From assembly GCA_965226945.1 (NCBI GenBank), contig OZ245717.1:5828001-5892000 (forward strand): a stretch of DNA of 64,000 nt, in the 5' to 3' direction. This DNA comes from SYLG01 sp965226945 (GTDB lineage: Bacteria; Planctomycetota; Planctomycetia; Gemmatales; Gemmataceae). Positions within the stretch are counted from its first letter, which is position 1; each line of letters opens with the position of its first letter. The notes beneath the pieces are model-generated. The model worked only from the letters and a program-made list of their open reading frames with translations, did not search any database and had not been told where the DNA came from. Both the position numbers and the translations under genes were made by a program. Shown here piece by piece: positions 1 to 9,577 of the stretch.

Positions 1-1443
1 ACGCTCTCTGGGGGACTTACCGCCATCCCCTCCTTGATCCTGAACTTTGATCTTGGCGCCGGGCATCAGTCCGCCCATTTTGCCAAGACCAGAAACCATG
101 CGAATCCGTTCGAGCATCGACATTTTGGCCATCGGCCGCATGAAGGCTCGAATTTGTTCGAACACGGTGATCAGTTGTTTGACTTCTTGCGGCGGCACGC
201 CGCTACCCTTGGCGATGCGAGCTCGCCGGTCGTAATCGATGAGGTCGGGATCCTTGCGCTCCTTGGGCGTCATCGCATCGATGATTCCCTGGATCCGCTT
301 CATCGACGATTCGGGGTCCTGATCCGAGGGAATCATGTCCCCCACGCCAGGCAGGCTGCCCAGGACATCCTTGAGCGGTCCCATCTTGCGGATGAGGGGT
401 AGCTGCTGGCGGAAATCCTCGATCGTGTAGTTGCCCTGTTCGAGCTTTTTCTGCTGCTTGATCCGCTCTTCTTCGGTGATCTCGGACTGGACGCGCGCCA
501 CCTTGTCGACGAGCGAGAGGATATCCCCCTGGCCGAGGATGCGCTGTGCCATGCCTTCGGGGCGGAACTCTTCCAGGCGGTCGAGCTTCTCCCCCATACC
601 GACGAACTTGATGGGGACCTTGGTGATTTCCTTGATCGATAAGGCCGCGCCACCGCGCGCATCGCCATCGAGCTTAGTGAGGATCACCCCGTTGATATCG
701 AGGGCTTCGTTGAAGGTCTTGGCGCTTTGAACGGCGTCCTGACCGGTCATCGCATCACAAACAAAATAAATCTGGTCGGGTTGGACGGTGCGGTCGATTT
801 GCCGCAGTTCCTCCATCGGCATTTCGGCCACGTGGAGCCGGCCGGCGGTATCGAGGATGACGGTATCGATGAGCAACGATTTGGCATGAGCCACGCCGCG
901 CTTACACACATCTACCGGACTTGGCCCGATGCGTTCGCCGTTCGGTCCAAAGCGGATTTCTTCGCGGTAGACCGGTACATCGATCTGCTTGCCGAGCAGT
1001 TCGAGTTGATCGATGGCGGCGGGGCGCTGCAAGTCCGCCGCGACGAGAAGCGGTTTGCGGCCTCTTTGGACCAAAGTGAGTGCGAGTTTGCCCGCGGTGG
1101 TCGTTTTGCCCTGGCCTTGCAGGCCGCAGAGCATGATGACGGTGGGCCGGCCCGAAACTTGGGGAATCGACGAATCGACCGGTCCCATGAGGGCGACCAG
1201 CTCGTCGTAAACAATTTTGAGGACTTGCTCGCCCGGATCGAGCGATTTGAGCACTTCCTGCCCGACCGCCCTTTTGACCACCTTGGCGATGAAAGCGTTG
1301 GCGACATCGAGGTGAACGTCGGCGTCCAGTAGGGCAACGCGGACCTCGTCCAGGCTCTCGCGGATGTTCGCCTCGGTGAGGCGGCCACGTCCACGCAGCT
1401 TGCGCAGGGCACCGGTCAGCGTTCTCTGCAATCCCTCAAACAT
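1..1443 (-). CDS. ffh: Signal recognition particle protein Ffh (3' end outside window)
   Basis: GTPase of the signal recognition particle; it binds signal peptides and 4.5S RNA and delivers ribosomes to FtsY at the membrane. The minus-strand frame from the ATG at 1443 starts MFEGLQRTLTGALRKL, a typical Ffh N-terminus. The helical N domain is followed by the G domain with P-loop GLQGQGKTTTAGKL, a DTAGR motif and TKLDGDARGG, then the methionine-rich M domain (for example RIRMVSGLGKMGGLMPGAK) running off the left edge. The P-loop carries Gln where most Ffh proteins have Ser, which still fits GxxGxGKTT. The stop codon lies beyond the window. About 180 bp separate it from the next gene on the same strand, so it probably has its own promoter at 1444-1622, although no clear box was recognised. 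Confidence 0.95.
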   Translation of the reverse strand, partial: MFEGLQRTLTGALRKLRGRGRLTEANIRESLDEVRVALLDADVHLDVANAFIAKVVKRAVGQEVLKSLDPGEQVLKIVYDELVALMGPVDSSIPQVSGRPTVIMLCGLQGQGKTTTAGKLALTLVQRGRKPLLVAADLQRPAAIDQLELLGKQIDVPVYREEIRFGPNGERIGPSPVDVCKRGVAHAKSLLIDTVILDTAGRLHVAEMPMEELRQIDRTVQPDQIYFVCDAMTGQDAVQSAKTFNEALDINGVILTKLDGDARGGAALSIKEITKVPIKFVGMGEKLDRLEEFRPEGMAQRILGQGDILSLVDKVARVQSEITEEERIKQQKKLEQGNYTIEDFRQQLPLIRKMGPLKDVLGSLPGVGDMIPSDQDPESSMKRIQGIIDAMTPKERKDPDLIDYDRRARIAKGSGVPPQEVKQLITVFEQIRAFMRPMAKMSMLERIRMVSGLGKMGGLMPGAKIKVQDQGGDGGKSPRER

Positions 1444-1622
1444 GGTTCGCTGGGGTCAAAATGGTTAAAGCCCGGCCAAAACAGGCAGCCGGGTCTGGGA
1501 ATCCATTAGTATAAACGCCATTCCCGATGTTCGCAATTGAATTGAAGGCGAGATACCGGCAGCGAGGCGACAAAAACCGCCCGGTCGCCAAGAAATCACG
1601 ATAGCAACTGTATCTTGTAGTA

Positions 1623-3635
1623 TCATTGTATATCATATTCTGGCAAATGGTTGCCTGAGAATCCCCAATCCAGCGGATTGGCCAGTCCCTTGCCGGCAAA
1701 GATCGCGGCGCGGTGCTCGTAGACCTCCTCGTCGCCGATGTAGGGAAGTTTCTTTTTCCTCACGCGCTCATACATCTGGTCCGCGGCTTCGGGGGTGTAG
1801 CCGCTGCCGGGCTGGTGCTCGATATGGTAAATTGCCATCGGTTCTTCGAGGATGACCTCCTCCACGCCGGCGTGCTGCGCCGCGTAGAGGAAAAGCGAAT
1901 CGATGTGCATCGAAAACCCATGAAATTCCCAATAGCCACCCAGCTGGATAAATTCCTCCCGTGAGAGCAGGGTGAAATCCCCGCAACCGTTGGTGTGCCA
2001 GACTCTTCCCCAGTCAGCCTCATCCTGCGAGGGAGAATTTCCCGCCGCAAATCCGAGCGCGGTGTTGAGTTGTTTGAGCGTGACGCGTGCCGGCATCGAT
2101 TCGTTTGTTTGATTTTTCGAAGGCGAAGCCAGATTTTGCGTCAAGCGACCACGTCTGGAGGCCAAGCGCTTCATCCAGGGGCGGACCCAATCAAACCAGA
2201 TGTGGTTTCCTCTCTTGATCAAGGAAGTCCAGATGCCGGTCTTCTGAAACTCAAACCCCAGGGCCTGAAAACTCAGGACCCGTTTTTGGGGATCGTTTTC
2301 GAAGGGGCGGATTTCTCCTTCTATCTGCAGGCGCAGAATCGAGATCTCTTCGGCGGATTCTGAATTCCTGCAGGAAAGGTAAATGTCGCGCTCACACTCG
2401 AGTGCGAACGACTCGATGATTTGACCGCCCTGATGCACGAGCAAACGACCCGAGGTGCCCGCCTGAGTCTGGCCCAGAGAAGGCCCGGGACTGACTTGCA
2501 ATCGCAGCACGGAAGGGGAACCGCCAATTCCCAGGTTGGCCTGATCGCCGGCCCAGCGGAAAAATTGCTGGCGCCGGTCCCGCTCCCATTGGTGCCAGCC
2601 TGCGCCAAATACGACAAAGGGGCCGTCACGATTGGGTAGGCTATCGTTTTGATTGGAAACCAGGCCGACACGCAGGCAGTTCCAGGTCATCGATTCGGGA
2701 GGCAAACTGCCCTGGCGGATTTCTAAACGCAGGACGGTGCCTTTTTCGAAGTGGCGGTCGATCGATAGGGTTTGCCACTGGGGTGTCGGGCTGTTTCGCA
2801 CAAGCTCGCCCGTTTTCGGCAGGCTGGAAACGGCCGCCGACTGCAACAACTCGCCTTCTTCGGTGCGAACTTCCAGAATCAATTGACCCAACTCGGCAAT
2901 TTCTTCGGCCAACCCCACCGCCAGGAAGATGTGAGACATCTCTTTGCGTAGCGACAAGCGGGCGCACGACTTCATAAAGACCGATTCGCGTCCTTGCTCG
3001 AGCATCGTCATGAAGCCGAAGACCACCTCGAAGTCGGGGTGGATGACGGAACCCCAGAGAATCTCCCCGTTGGGTTTCACCCGGTAGCTGCCATCTTTGC
3101 GGTGCCGGCGGATCTGATGGGTCGAAGCCCATTGCAACAGGGCGTCCACACCGTCGCCGACCGGCACCTCATTGCGGACATCATTGCGGTCGATGCGGTA
3201 AAGCTTTCTTTTCTGAAGTTGCTTCTGCCCCAGGAACTGAACGAGCGCGTCGTTGAAAAGAATGTCGATGTTGGTGAAGAGCAGAAATGGACCGCGCGCG
3301 CGCCGGGCGCCGACATTCTTGGCGATCATTTGAAACAGACCCAATTTCTCGGCATGGTCCAGGGACTGATGCAGCGCGGGCGGAACCTGCACAATTTTGA
3401 TCTGCAAAGGGCCTTTTTGCTTGGGCCAGGCCAGGGCTTCGGCCAGGGGAGGCCGGTCCGCGGGCGGGTTCCATTCAACGAGGATCAGTTCCCAGTTCAG
3501 TTGGAATTTTTCGCATTGACCGCAGAGGCCCTCGATGAAGGCCTGCATGCGGTGCAGCATCAAACCGCCATGATCGTCATTGCGCGAAGTCGCGATCACG
3601 CTGAGATAGGGCACGGCTTCAAGAGGAGGACTCAT
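1623..3635 (-). CDS. Glycosyltransferase with beta-rich domain inserted in a GT-A fold
   Basis: Probable sugar transferase of about 670 residues. The N-terminal ~165 residues look like the nucleotide-sugar half of a GT-A enzyme (SVIATSRNDDHGG, then WELILVEWNPPADRPPL, then the DxD-like LLFTNIDILF). The acceptor half appears only near residue 540 onward (NGCGDFTLLSREEF, HIDSLFLYAAQHAG, IYHIEHQPGSGY). Between them lie about 350 residues rich in predicted beta strands, including a stretch of the type LRLQVSPGPSLG. The neighbour at 3632-5605 has the same architecture and the same RNDDHG start, so these are tandem paralogues. The ATG at 3635 overlaps the upstream stop as ATGA, indicating translational coupling. 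The sugar and acceptor cannot be told; the setting is polysaccharide synthesis. Confidence 0.8.
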   Translation of the reverse strand: MSPPLEAVPYLSVIATSRNDDHGGLMLHRMQAFIEGLCGQCEKFQLNWELILVEWNPPADRPPLAEALAWPKQKGPLQIKIVQVPPALHQSLDHAEKLGLFQMIAKNVGARRARGPFLLFTNIDILFNDALVQFLGQKQLQKRKLYRIDRNDVRNEVPVGDGVDALLQWASTHQIRRHRKDGSYRVKPNGEILWGSVIHPDFEVVFGFMTMLEQGRESVFMKSCARLSLRKEMSHIFLAVGLAEEIAELGQLILEVRTEEGELLQSAAVSSLPKTGELVRNSPTPQWQTLSIDRHFEKGTVLRLEIRQGSLPPESMTWNCLRVGLVSNQNDSLPNRDGPFVVFGAGWHQWERDRRQQFFRWAGDQANLGIGGSPSVLRLQVSPGPSLGQTQAGTSGRLLVHQGGQIIESFALECERDIYLSCRNSESAEEISILRLQIEGEIRPFENDPQKRVLSFQALGFEFQKTGIWTSLIKRGNHIWFDWVRPWMKRLASRRGRLTQNLASPSKNQTNESMPARVTLKQLNTALGFAAGNSPSQDEADWGRVWHTNGCGDFTLLSREEFIQLGGYWEFHGFSMHIDSLFLYAAQHAGVEEVILEEPMAIYHIEHQPGSGYTPEAADQMYERVRKKKLPYIGDEEVYEHRAAIFAGKGLANPLDWGFSGNHLPEYDIQ

Positions 3636-5605
3636 CGCGCGACCCCACCGCCGAAACTTTCTTCCGGGAGGGTTTCCTCGACCAGACCCCAGCTGGCTGA
3701 GGTGGCGGCCGCCGCCTTGGGATCGGCGCGCTGCGCGCGAGCCCGATCGAATACTTCGTCCAGCCCGATGACAGGAATTCCTCTTTCCTTGACCCGGCGG
3801 ATCAGTTCCTCCATCCCCTCGGGAGTGGCTCCCGAAGCATGACCATGCTCGATATGAAAGATCTCCAAAGGAGGTTCAAGAATCTCTTCCTTCAAGCCCA
3901 TGGCGACGAGCCGGTAGAGAAACAGAGTATCGAGATTGAGGGAGAAAACGGCCTCTTCCGAGTGACCGCCGCTTTCCAAAAAGCTCTCGCGATCGATCAG
4001 GGTGAAGTCGCCGCAATTGTTCATGTGCACCATGGGAAGGGTCTCTGCGGAGGCAGCCGGTAGGTCCTTGCGTTGGAATTTCCCCATCGCCCAGGCGATC
4101 AAAGTTTTGATACCTGCGACGAAATCCGACTTGGTTCCTCGCGGTAATAAGCCTGGTCCCCGCTTCGATGGGGCCCAACGGATCTTGGAAACGGCGAAAT
4201 TCAACACCCGTGGATCGCCGGCATCCTGCCCTTCGCGATATCCCCGAGGTGCCGCCATCAATCGCAGCCGCACCCAATCGCGCCCGCGAGCGCCGACAGG
4301 AATGTGAATCGCACGCCAGCCGACCACGCCGGCACGGCGCAAACACCGATCGTTTTCATCGACCACGCGCAGCCAGAACGGTTTCGCCCCCACTCCGGGG
4401 CCTGGATGAGCCACCAGGGTCAACCAGCCGCCTCGCGATCCGGCGGGGCAAGCCAGTTCGAGCACCGGCGACTCGCCCGCCCAGCGGGAAACCCTTCCCG
4501 AACCTGCAGGTTCCGCCGGATGCCAGTCTCCAAGCAATGAGACGCCGTCGCCTTCGACGATATCGTCCTCCTTCGCCCGGGGATCGTTCCAGGCAACTGC
4601 CTGAATCTGAATCGACGGAAGCGGAATTTCCTCCAGGGCCAAGGGCTCGATCGCGAACAACCGCCAGGGGTGGACCTGCAATCGCGTGGGCGCCGCGGGA
4701 AGTCCTCGTGTGGCAATGCGAACCTCGCACGCGCCTTTTTCTTCGCCAATGCGGATCTTCAAAAGGTTTTTTCCCAGGCCGCTCTCCGTTTGCGCGGAGA
4801 AGATACAGCCCTTCTTGGGATGATGGATGGTTAACTCGAGAGAAACGGGCCGATCGTTCACCCCTGGTCCAGGGGCCAGGATCAGGGCGATTCCTCCCGC
4901 GAGCGTGGCGCCCTCGACCTCCAGGCGAACCAGCGGCGACGCCAGCAGGTGCGGCGTGGGGCGATCGTGATAGGCTGACCACCCTTTGCCGAGTTGGACG
5001 CCAGCGCATTTCACGATTTCTGGTTCGTCGCGTCCGCCATCTGGGCGGACCGGATAAGTGCCGATCAGGCCGTTATGGCGAATCCGGTGGCTCGCTGCCC
5101 ATTTCAGTACTTCTTCTGGACCGTGCGCGATCGGGGCATCGCGGTCGCAGTCGCTACGGTCGATCCGGTAGACTTTTCCCTTTTGCGGTCCCGGGCTGGC
5201 CAGCCACCGGGCCAGGGACTCGGACAGCAGAATATCCATGTTGGTGAATAGAAGGAATTTCCCAAGGGCCCTGCGTCCCCCGACATTCTTCGCGATCAGC
5301 TGAAATAAGGGGAGCTTGTCGGCATGCGCCCAGCGTTGATGGCAAGCGGCGGGAACCTGGATGATGCGCACGCGAAGAGGCTGATGAGCATCGGGAAGAG
5401 TCAGAACCTTGCTCAATGTCTGCCGGTCGGCGGGAGGATTCCATTCGACGAGGATCAGTTCCCAGCGCGCAGAGAGGCGCCGGGCATGCCAGGCAAGATT
5501 GTCCACCATCGCTTGCAACCGCACAAGCGGCTGATCGCCGTGATCATCGTTTCTCGTGGTGATGACGATGCTCAGGTCGTAAGGGGTCTGGGCCGAGCGA
5601 TTCAT
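3632..5605 (-). CDS. Glycosyltransferase, paralogue of its downstream neighbour
   Basis: A 657-residue relative of the gene at 1623-3635. The N-terminal GT-A half has LSIVITTRNDDHGD, WELILVEWNPPADRQTL and LLFTNMDILLSESL; the C-terminal half has NNCGDFTLIDRESF, SLNLDTLFLYRLVAMG and IFHIEHGHASG. The region between them (roughly residues 200-480) seems to hold two copies of a beta-sandwich-like module, each with a similar strand: LILAPGPGVNDRPVSLEL and LVAHPGPGVGAKPFWLRV. A further motif, DPRVLNFAVSKIRW, closes the insert. Start is the ATG at 5605. A 140-bp gap separates it from the membrane-protein gene upstream on the same strand. Substrate unknown; a role in the surface polysaccharide made by this cluster is inferred from position. 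Confidence 0.8.
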   Translation of the reverse strand: MNRSAQTPYDLSIVITTRNDDHGDQPLVRLQAMVDNLAWHARRLSARWELILVEWNPPADRQTLSKVLTLPDAHQPLRVRIIQVPAACHQRWAHADKLPLFQLIAKNVGGRRALGKFLLFTNMDILLSESLARWLASPGPQKGKVYRIDRSDCDRDAPIAHGPEEVLKWAASHRIRHNGLIGTYPVRPDGGRDEPEIVKCAGVQLGKGWSAYHDRPTPHLLASPLVRLEVEGATLAGGIALILAPGPGVNDRPVSLELTIHHPKKGCIFSAQTESGLGKNLLKIRIGEEKGACEVRIATRGLPAAPTRLQVHPWRLFAIEPLALEEIPLPSIQIQAVAWNDPRAKEDDIVEGDGVSLLGDWHPAEPAGSGRVSRWAGESPVLELACPAGSRGGWLTLVAHPGPGVGAKPFWLRVVDENDRCLRRAGVVGWRAIHIPVGARGRDWVRLRLMAAPRGYREGQDAGDPRVLNFAVSKIRWAPSKRGPGLLPRGTKSDFVAGIKTLIAWAMGKFQRKDLPAASAETLPMVHMNNCGDFTLIDRESFLESGGHSEEAVFSLNLDTLFLYRLVAMGLKEEILEPPLEIFHIEHGHASGATPEGMEELIRRVKERGIPVIGLDEVFDRARAQRADPKAAAATSASWGLVEETLPEESFGGGVAR

Positions 5606-5745
5606 GAATTGCCTCGAACCGTCCTTGCCCGATCGCCTGCTGGGTTGTCCGTAACCAGGGTAGGCCCGATACCAGTCAATCTATTGATTCTATGGGGTTT
5701 CGATCGAACTGCGGCCGTGAGGGAGGACGTCGTCGACGAGTCCAA

Positions 5746-7572
5746 CTACGGATTTTTTGACGGGATATGAATCATGATTAATTCGTAGTGAACCAGTCCC
5801 TTTCCAATGCTCTTTTTTCCAATGGGCCTGGCTTCGACCTTGGCCTCTTTGAGTGCGGCCAGCCCTTTTTCCATGGCATCGGGGTCTTGAGTCAAAATCA
5901 CGACATTGACGCCGCCCTTGTGAAAGCGATCAAAAACGAAACTGGGCGTTTCGTTGAAGGTGGGGAATTGGGTGCCGATCATGCGAAAGCCAAAATTGTA
6001 GGTGCTTGCCACGCATTTATAGGCGCTGGAAAAGAGATCTTTTTCGTCGTACCAGAACCAGACCTCGTCGTGCGTGCTGGCGAGGCGGACCGCCGTATTC
6101 GTTTTCGCGACCGCTTCGTAAAGGGATTGCCGATTTCTGTCAAGGTTCTTGGCCGCTTCGGACATGTTGTTTTTGATGCCGTACTGGATCGCGGAGAAGA
6201 AGTGGCCGTGAGCATTGAGCATGCCGCTGCAAAAGACGATCGCCAGAAATCCGGCCGCCCAGATTCGGGGAAGGCAGAGCAGGAGCAGGCCAAAGAGTCC
6301 AAGCAGTGCCGGGGCCACCAGCAAGGGGATGGGGAAGAGTGATTCGAGGTAGAGTTCCACCACCTCGCCCAGGAACAAGGCAGCGACGGACAAGGCCGCC
6401 AGGGCCAAAAAAGCGGGCCGCCCCATGACCGAGCTGAAGCGGTCGAACTGAACTCCCAACGAGAGAAAGGCCGAGGGGATCAAGAGGCTGGAATAAAAGG
6501 AGAATTGCAACGGGCACAGTTTGCCCGTGGCCTCAAACAACAGAAACATCGCGGCAACCGCGACCATTTGCACCGGCCAGATCTTGCGTTCAAGCGATTG
6601 GGCCGACCAGGGCTCATGCCTTGACGAGATGAGCACGGCGATTGATCCGATGGCAGCAATAAGGGGTATGGCGATCCAGGTGGCGTTGGGCAGCCATTCC
6701 CCCGCGGGCAAGCGCCAGGGGTTCACGGGGTTTTGCGCAATGAAGTTTTGACCCCAGGCGATCGAGGGGCCAAAAAACCAAAAACGTCCCGTGATCGCTT
6801 CATTCAGGCAGCACAAAAGTAAGGTGAATGCCAGGCTGCTGGAAAAAAGAAAATAGACACCCTGCCACAAGGGATGCCCCTTGCGGATCCGGTTTTCCAC
6901 GAGGTAGACGAGGAACGGAAAGGGCAACAGAATCGCATAGACGACATTGGCGATCGCCAGTGCCGCGAGCGCGGCGCCCGCGAGATGAATCCAGAGCGGC
7001 CACCATGCCGAGCGGTTCGCAGTACCAAGTAACCAGGTGGCCAGGAAAAAATAGGTCACGCCATAGGAGTCAACATAGTCCCATCCCATCGTGTTCATGA
7101 AGTGGGAGTGGGTACCGAGCAGTGCGGCCGCCATGCCCGCGCCATGGGGGCTGACGACACGCCTCAAGGTCCCATAAAGGGAGAATACGCAAGCGTAGTA
7201 AAGACCCAAGTGCAGCACGCCATTGGCCGTAACGCCCGAGAAAACCTGGTGTACGAGCCAGCCGGGCAGCAGGGCGGTCAACCGTGTCCCGTAATACTGG
7301 CCGTCAAACATGCGCAGATGATCGGGAAGGTCCACCTGGTAGCCAAGGTAGACCCACGAGTCGATTCCTACTGGAGGAAAGATCCAGTTGGGATTGACGA
7401 ACCATTGCACGAGTGGCAAGAGAAAGAGCACCAAGACCTGTTTGTCCAGGTGGAGCCATCGTGACGGTTGCGAGGCGACAGGCAACTCTTCAGCGCCAGC
7501 AAAGCCCGTCAGCCTGGATTCGCGCGAGCTGGGATCTGGCATCACAGCGTCATGAAAAGATGCGGCGGTCAT
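5746..7572 (-). CDS. Polytopic membrane protein of the polysaccharide cluster
   Basis: About 608 residues with roughly a dozen hydrophobic segments between residues 45 and 440 (for example LVLFLLPLVQWFV, AALAALAIANVVYAILLPF, LVAPALLGLFGLLLLCL), followed by a soluble C-terminal domain of about 150 residues. The layout, with an acidic loop after the first segment (PPVGIDSWVYLGYQ) and a periplasmic tail, resembles GT-C-fold lipid-linked sugar transferases, but no diagnostic family motif is recognised, so this stays an inference. The start ATG overlaps the stop of the methyltransferase gene by 4 nt (7569-7572), so the two are co-transcribed and probably coupled. It may act on or near an undecaprenyl-linked intermediate. 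Confidence 0.7.
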   Translation of the reverse strand: MTAASFHDAVMPDPSSRESRLTGFAGAEELPVASQPSRWLHLDKQVLVLFLLPLVQWFVNPNWIFPPVGIDSWVYLGYQVDLPDHLRMFDGQYYGTRLTALLPGWLVHQVFSGVTANGVLHLGLYYACVFSLYGTLRRVVSPHGAGMAAALLGTHSHFMNTMGWDYVDSYGVTYFFLATWLLGTANRSAWWPLWIHLAGAALAALAIANVVYAILLPFPFLVYLVENRIRKGHPLWQGVYFLFSSSLAFTLLLCCLNEAITGRFWFFGPSIAWGQNFIAQNPVNPWRLPAGEWLPNATWIAIPLIAAIGSIAVLISSRHEPWSAQSLERKIWPVQMVAVAAMFLLFEATGKLCPLQFSFYSSLLIPSAFLSLGVQFDRFSSVMGRPAFLALAALSVAALFLGEVVELYLESLFPIPLLVAPALLGLFGLLLLCLPRIWAAGFLAIVFCSGMLNAHGHFFSAIQYGIKNNMSEAAKNLDRNRQSLYEAVAKTNTAVRLASTHDEVWFWYDEKDLFSSAYKCVASTYNFGFRMIGTQFPTFNETPSFVFDRFHKGGVNVVILTQDPDAMEKGLAALKEAKVEARPIGKKSIGKGLVHYELIMIHIPSKNP

Positions 7573-8393
7573 CGCTTACCCTGAGTTGCAACGGAATCAT
7601 CCCGCTCTGCCACCGCCAGAATCGAGGTACCCAGCGGGATGGGCAGCCGCCATTTCACGGCATAAGGCTCCCAGGCCAAAAGCGCACCGAAAAGCGTGTT
7701 GGCGATTGTGCCGACTTGCAGGTCTTTGAGAGACTGCGAACGCGTCTTTTCGGGATCGTTCTTGATCGCCGCGGCATCAACCGCGAGTTTGCGACGCAAC
7801 CACATCGCCGGATAAAGCGCGCTCATGAACTGGGTCATGTACGCCACCCGCAGTCCGGCGGCTTTCAAGACATTGGTGAGGCTTCCCATCGAGTAGCGTC
7901 GGTAATGCTGGGAGTAGACATCGAAATGGCTCCAGAGCGACATGTGAGCGGGCACCGTCAGCACGAGCGATCCGCCTGGTGCCAGTCGCGCGGCCAGATT
8001 TGTCAAAGCGGCGCCGTCGTCGGCAATGTGCTCCAAAACATCGAACAGTCCGATCAGGTTGCAGGGACGCTCCAAAGGAAGATTTTGAATGTCGGCCTTG
8101 ATGAGCTGGCAGCGCACCCGGCTGCGGGCAAACGCAATCCCTTCTTCAAAGAGGTCGACTCCGGCAACATTTCCGTTGTGGCAAACTTGTTCAAGCATGC
8201 GCAGCACATAACCGGTGCCGCAGCCGACTTCCAGCACCTGGTACCCGGCAGGAAACGGTTTCACCAGATCCGCTATGACGGCTTTCAGCAACCGGTTGCG
8301 CGAGCGGAACCAGAAGTGCCGATCCTCGGCCGCGGCGAGCCGGTCGAAATCAAGCGGCCTGGGGGAGGTGCAGGGGATCTTGAGCGCGAGCAC
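7569..8393 (-). CDS. Class I SAM-dependent methyltransferase
   Basis: About 274 residues. It has the glycine-rich SAM-binding loop YQVLEVGCGTGYVLRML near residue 55, the acidic residue ending beta-2 (GNVAGVDLFEEG), the motif GLFDVLEHIADDGAALTN, and APGGSLVLTVPAHMSLW. The C-terminal hydrophobic patch (AYMTQFMSALYPAMWL) is typical of the Methyltransf_23-like proteins found in sugar and lipid glycan clusters. The start is a GTG at 8393, which makes a 44-nt overlap with the aminotransferase gene; a later start is possible but would cut conserved N-terminal sequence (DRHFWFRSRNRLL). It overlaps the membrane-protein gene downstream by ATGA. Probably modifies a sugar or the lipid carrier of the polysaccharide; the acceptor is unknown. 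Confidence 0.85.
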   Translation of the reverse strand: MLALKIPCTSPRPLDFDRLAAAEDRHFWFRSRNRLLKAVIADLVKPFPAGYQVLEVGCGTGYVLRMLEQVCHNGNVAGVDLFEEGIAFARSRVRCQLIKADIQNLPLERPCNLIGLFDVLEHIADDGAALTNLAARLAPGGSLVLTVPAHMSLWSHFDVYSQHYRRYSMGSLTNVLKAAGLRVAYMTQFMSALYPAMWLRRKLAVDAAAIKNDPEKTRSQSLKDLQVGTIANTLFGALLAWEPYAVKWRLPIPLGTSILAVAERDDSVATQGKR

Positions 8394-9534
8394 GTGTGGT
8401 TCCTACCCGGAAAGAGTGAATGGCGTCGATGACCCGGTCCTGGTCAGCCTCGGTCAAATCGTGGAAAAAGGGCAGGCGCACCAGCCGGTTGCTTACGGCC
8501 TCGGTGATGGGACAATCGCCGCCCTTGCCGCCGAAGCGGCGCCCCATCGGCGACAAATGAAGGGGGGAATAGTGAAACACACAGAGGATGCCTTGCGACT
8601 TCATGTGCGCGATGAATGCTTGCCGCTCGCGAAGCGAGGGGAAAATCAGGTAGTACATGTGGGCGGGGTGGTCGCAGTAAAGCGGCACCTCGGGAGTGCG
8701 CACCGCATGGCTCCTCGCCCAGTCGATCAACCGTCTGTCGTAACGGTTCCAGACTTCGTGACGGCGCGTCTGGATGGCCTGACCCTTTTCCAGTTGCGCG
8801 AACAACAGCGCCGCCAGGGCATCGGAGGGAAGGTAGCTGGAGCCGACGTCAACCCAGGTGTACTTGTCGACTTCGCCGCGGAAGAACTGATTGCGGTTGG
8901 TTCCTTTCTCGCGGATGATTTCGGCCCGCTCTGCAAACTGCAGGTCGTTGAGCAAAAGCGCGCCGCCTTCGCCGCAGGAGAAGTTCTTCGTTTCGTGGAA
9001 GCTCTGGGTGGCCATGCCTCCCAGGCTGCCGAGCATGCGGCCGCGATACCGTCCAAACAATCCGTGGGCGTTGTCTTCAATCACCGCCAGGCGATGTTGC
9101 GAAGCGATTTCGGCGATCTCGTCCATTTCACAGCCGACGCCGGCATAGTGGACCGGAACAATGGCGCGTGTTTTGGGCGTGATCAACCATTGCAGACGCG
9201 ATTCATCGAGATTGAGCGTATCGGGACGAATGTCACAAAAGATCGGTTTCGCGCCGCGCAAGACAAATGCGTTGACGGTGGAAACGAAGGTAAACGAGGG
9301 GACGATCACCTCATCGCCCGGTTGAATGTCGAGCAATAGAGCGGCCATTTCCAGCGCATGGGTGCAGGAAGTGGTGAGCTGAACCCGGGGGACTCCCAGT
9401 TTCTCTTCCAAAAGGGCATGGCATTTCTTGGTGAAATGGCCGTCGCCGGAAAGATGGCCCCGTGCAATGGCCTCTCGCAGGTAATCAAATCCCGCCTCTA
9501 GCACGCAAGGACGATTGAACGGAATCGGGTTCAT
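8350..9534 (-). CDS. rffA: dTDP-4-amino-4,6-dideoxygalactose transaminase (RffA/WecE-like)
   Basis: PLP enzyme of the DegT/DnrJ/EryC1/StrS family that aminates a dTDP-4-keto-6-deoxyhexose. Similarity to E. coli RffA as I remember it runs through the length: IPFNRPCVLEAGFDYL, LLLDIQPGDEVIVPSF, NAFVLRGAKPIFCD, FRGEVDKYTWVDVGSSYL and FHYSPLHLSP. The PLP-binding lysine is in SFHETKNFSCGEGGAL. Length (394 aa) is normal. Start is the ATG at 9532-9534. It lies 43 bp downstream of a methyltransferase gene and overlaps the next one. The usual acetyl partner RffC is a GNAT enzyme, and a small GNAT gene lies at 11584, which might serve this role (inference). Confidence 0.9.
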   Translation of the reverse strand: MNPIPFNRPCVLEAGFDYLREAIARGHLSGDGHFTKKCHALLEEKLGVPRVQLTTSCTHALEMAALLLDIQPGDEVIVPSFTFVSTVNAFVLRGAKPIFCDIRPDTLNLDESRLQWLITPKTRAIVPVHYAGVGCEMDEIAEIASQHRLAVIEDNAHGLFGRYRGRMLGSLGGMATQSFHETKNFSCGEGGALLLNDLQFAERAEIIREKGTNRNQFFRGEVDKYTWVDVGSSYLPSDALAALLFAQLEKGQAIQTRRHEVWNRYDRRLIDWARSHAVRTPEVPLYCDHPAHMYYLIFPSLRERQAFIAHMKSQGILCVFHYSPLHLSPMGRRFGGKGGDCPITEAVSNRLVRLPFFHDLTEADQDRVIDAIHSFRVGTTRARAQDPLHLPQAA

Positions 9535-9577
9535 TCAGCCTCCTTGCGTCGCGCCTGATCGATGTGTTGGAAAGCGA

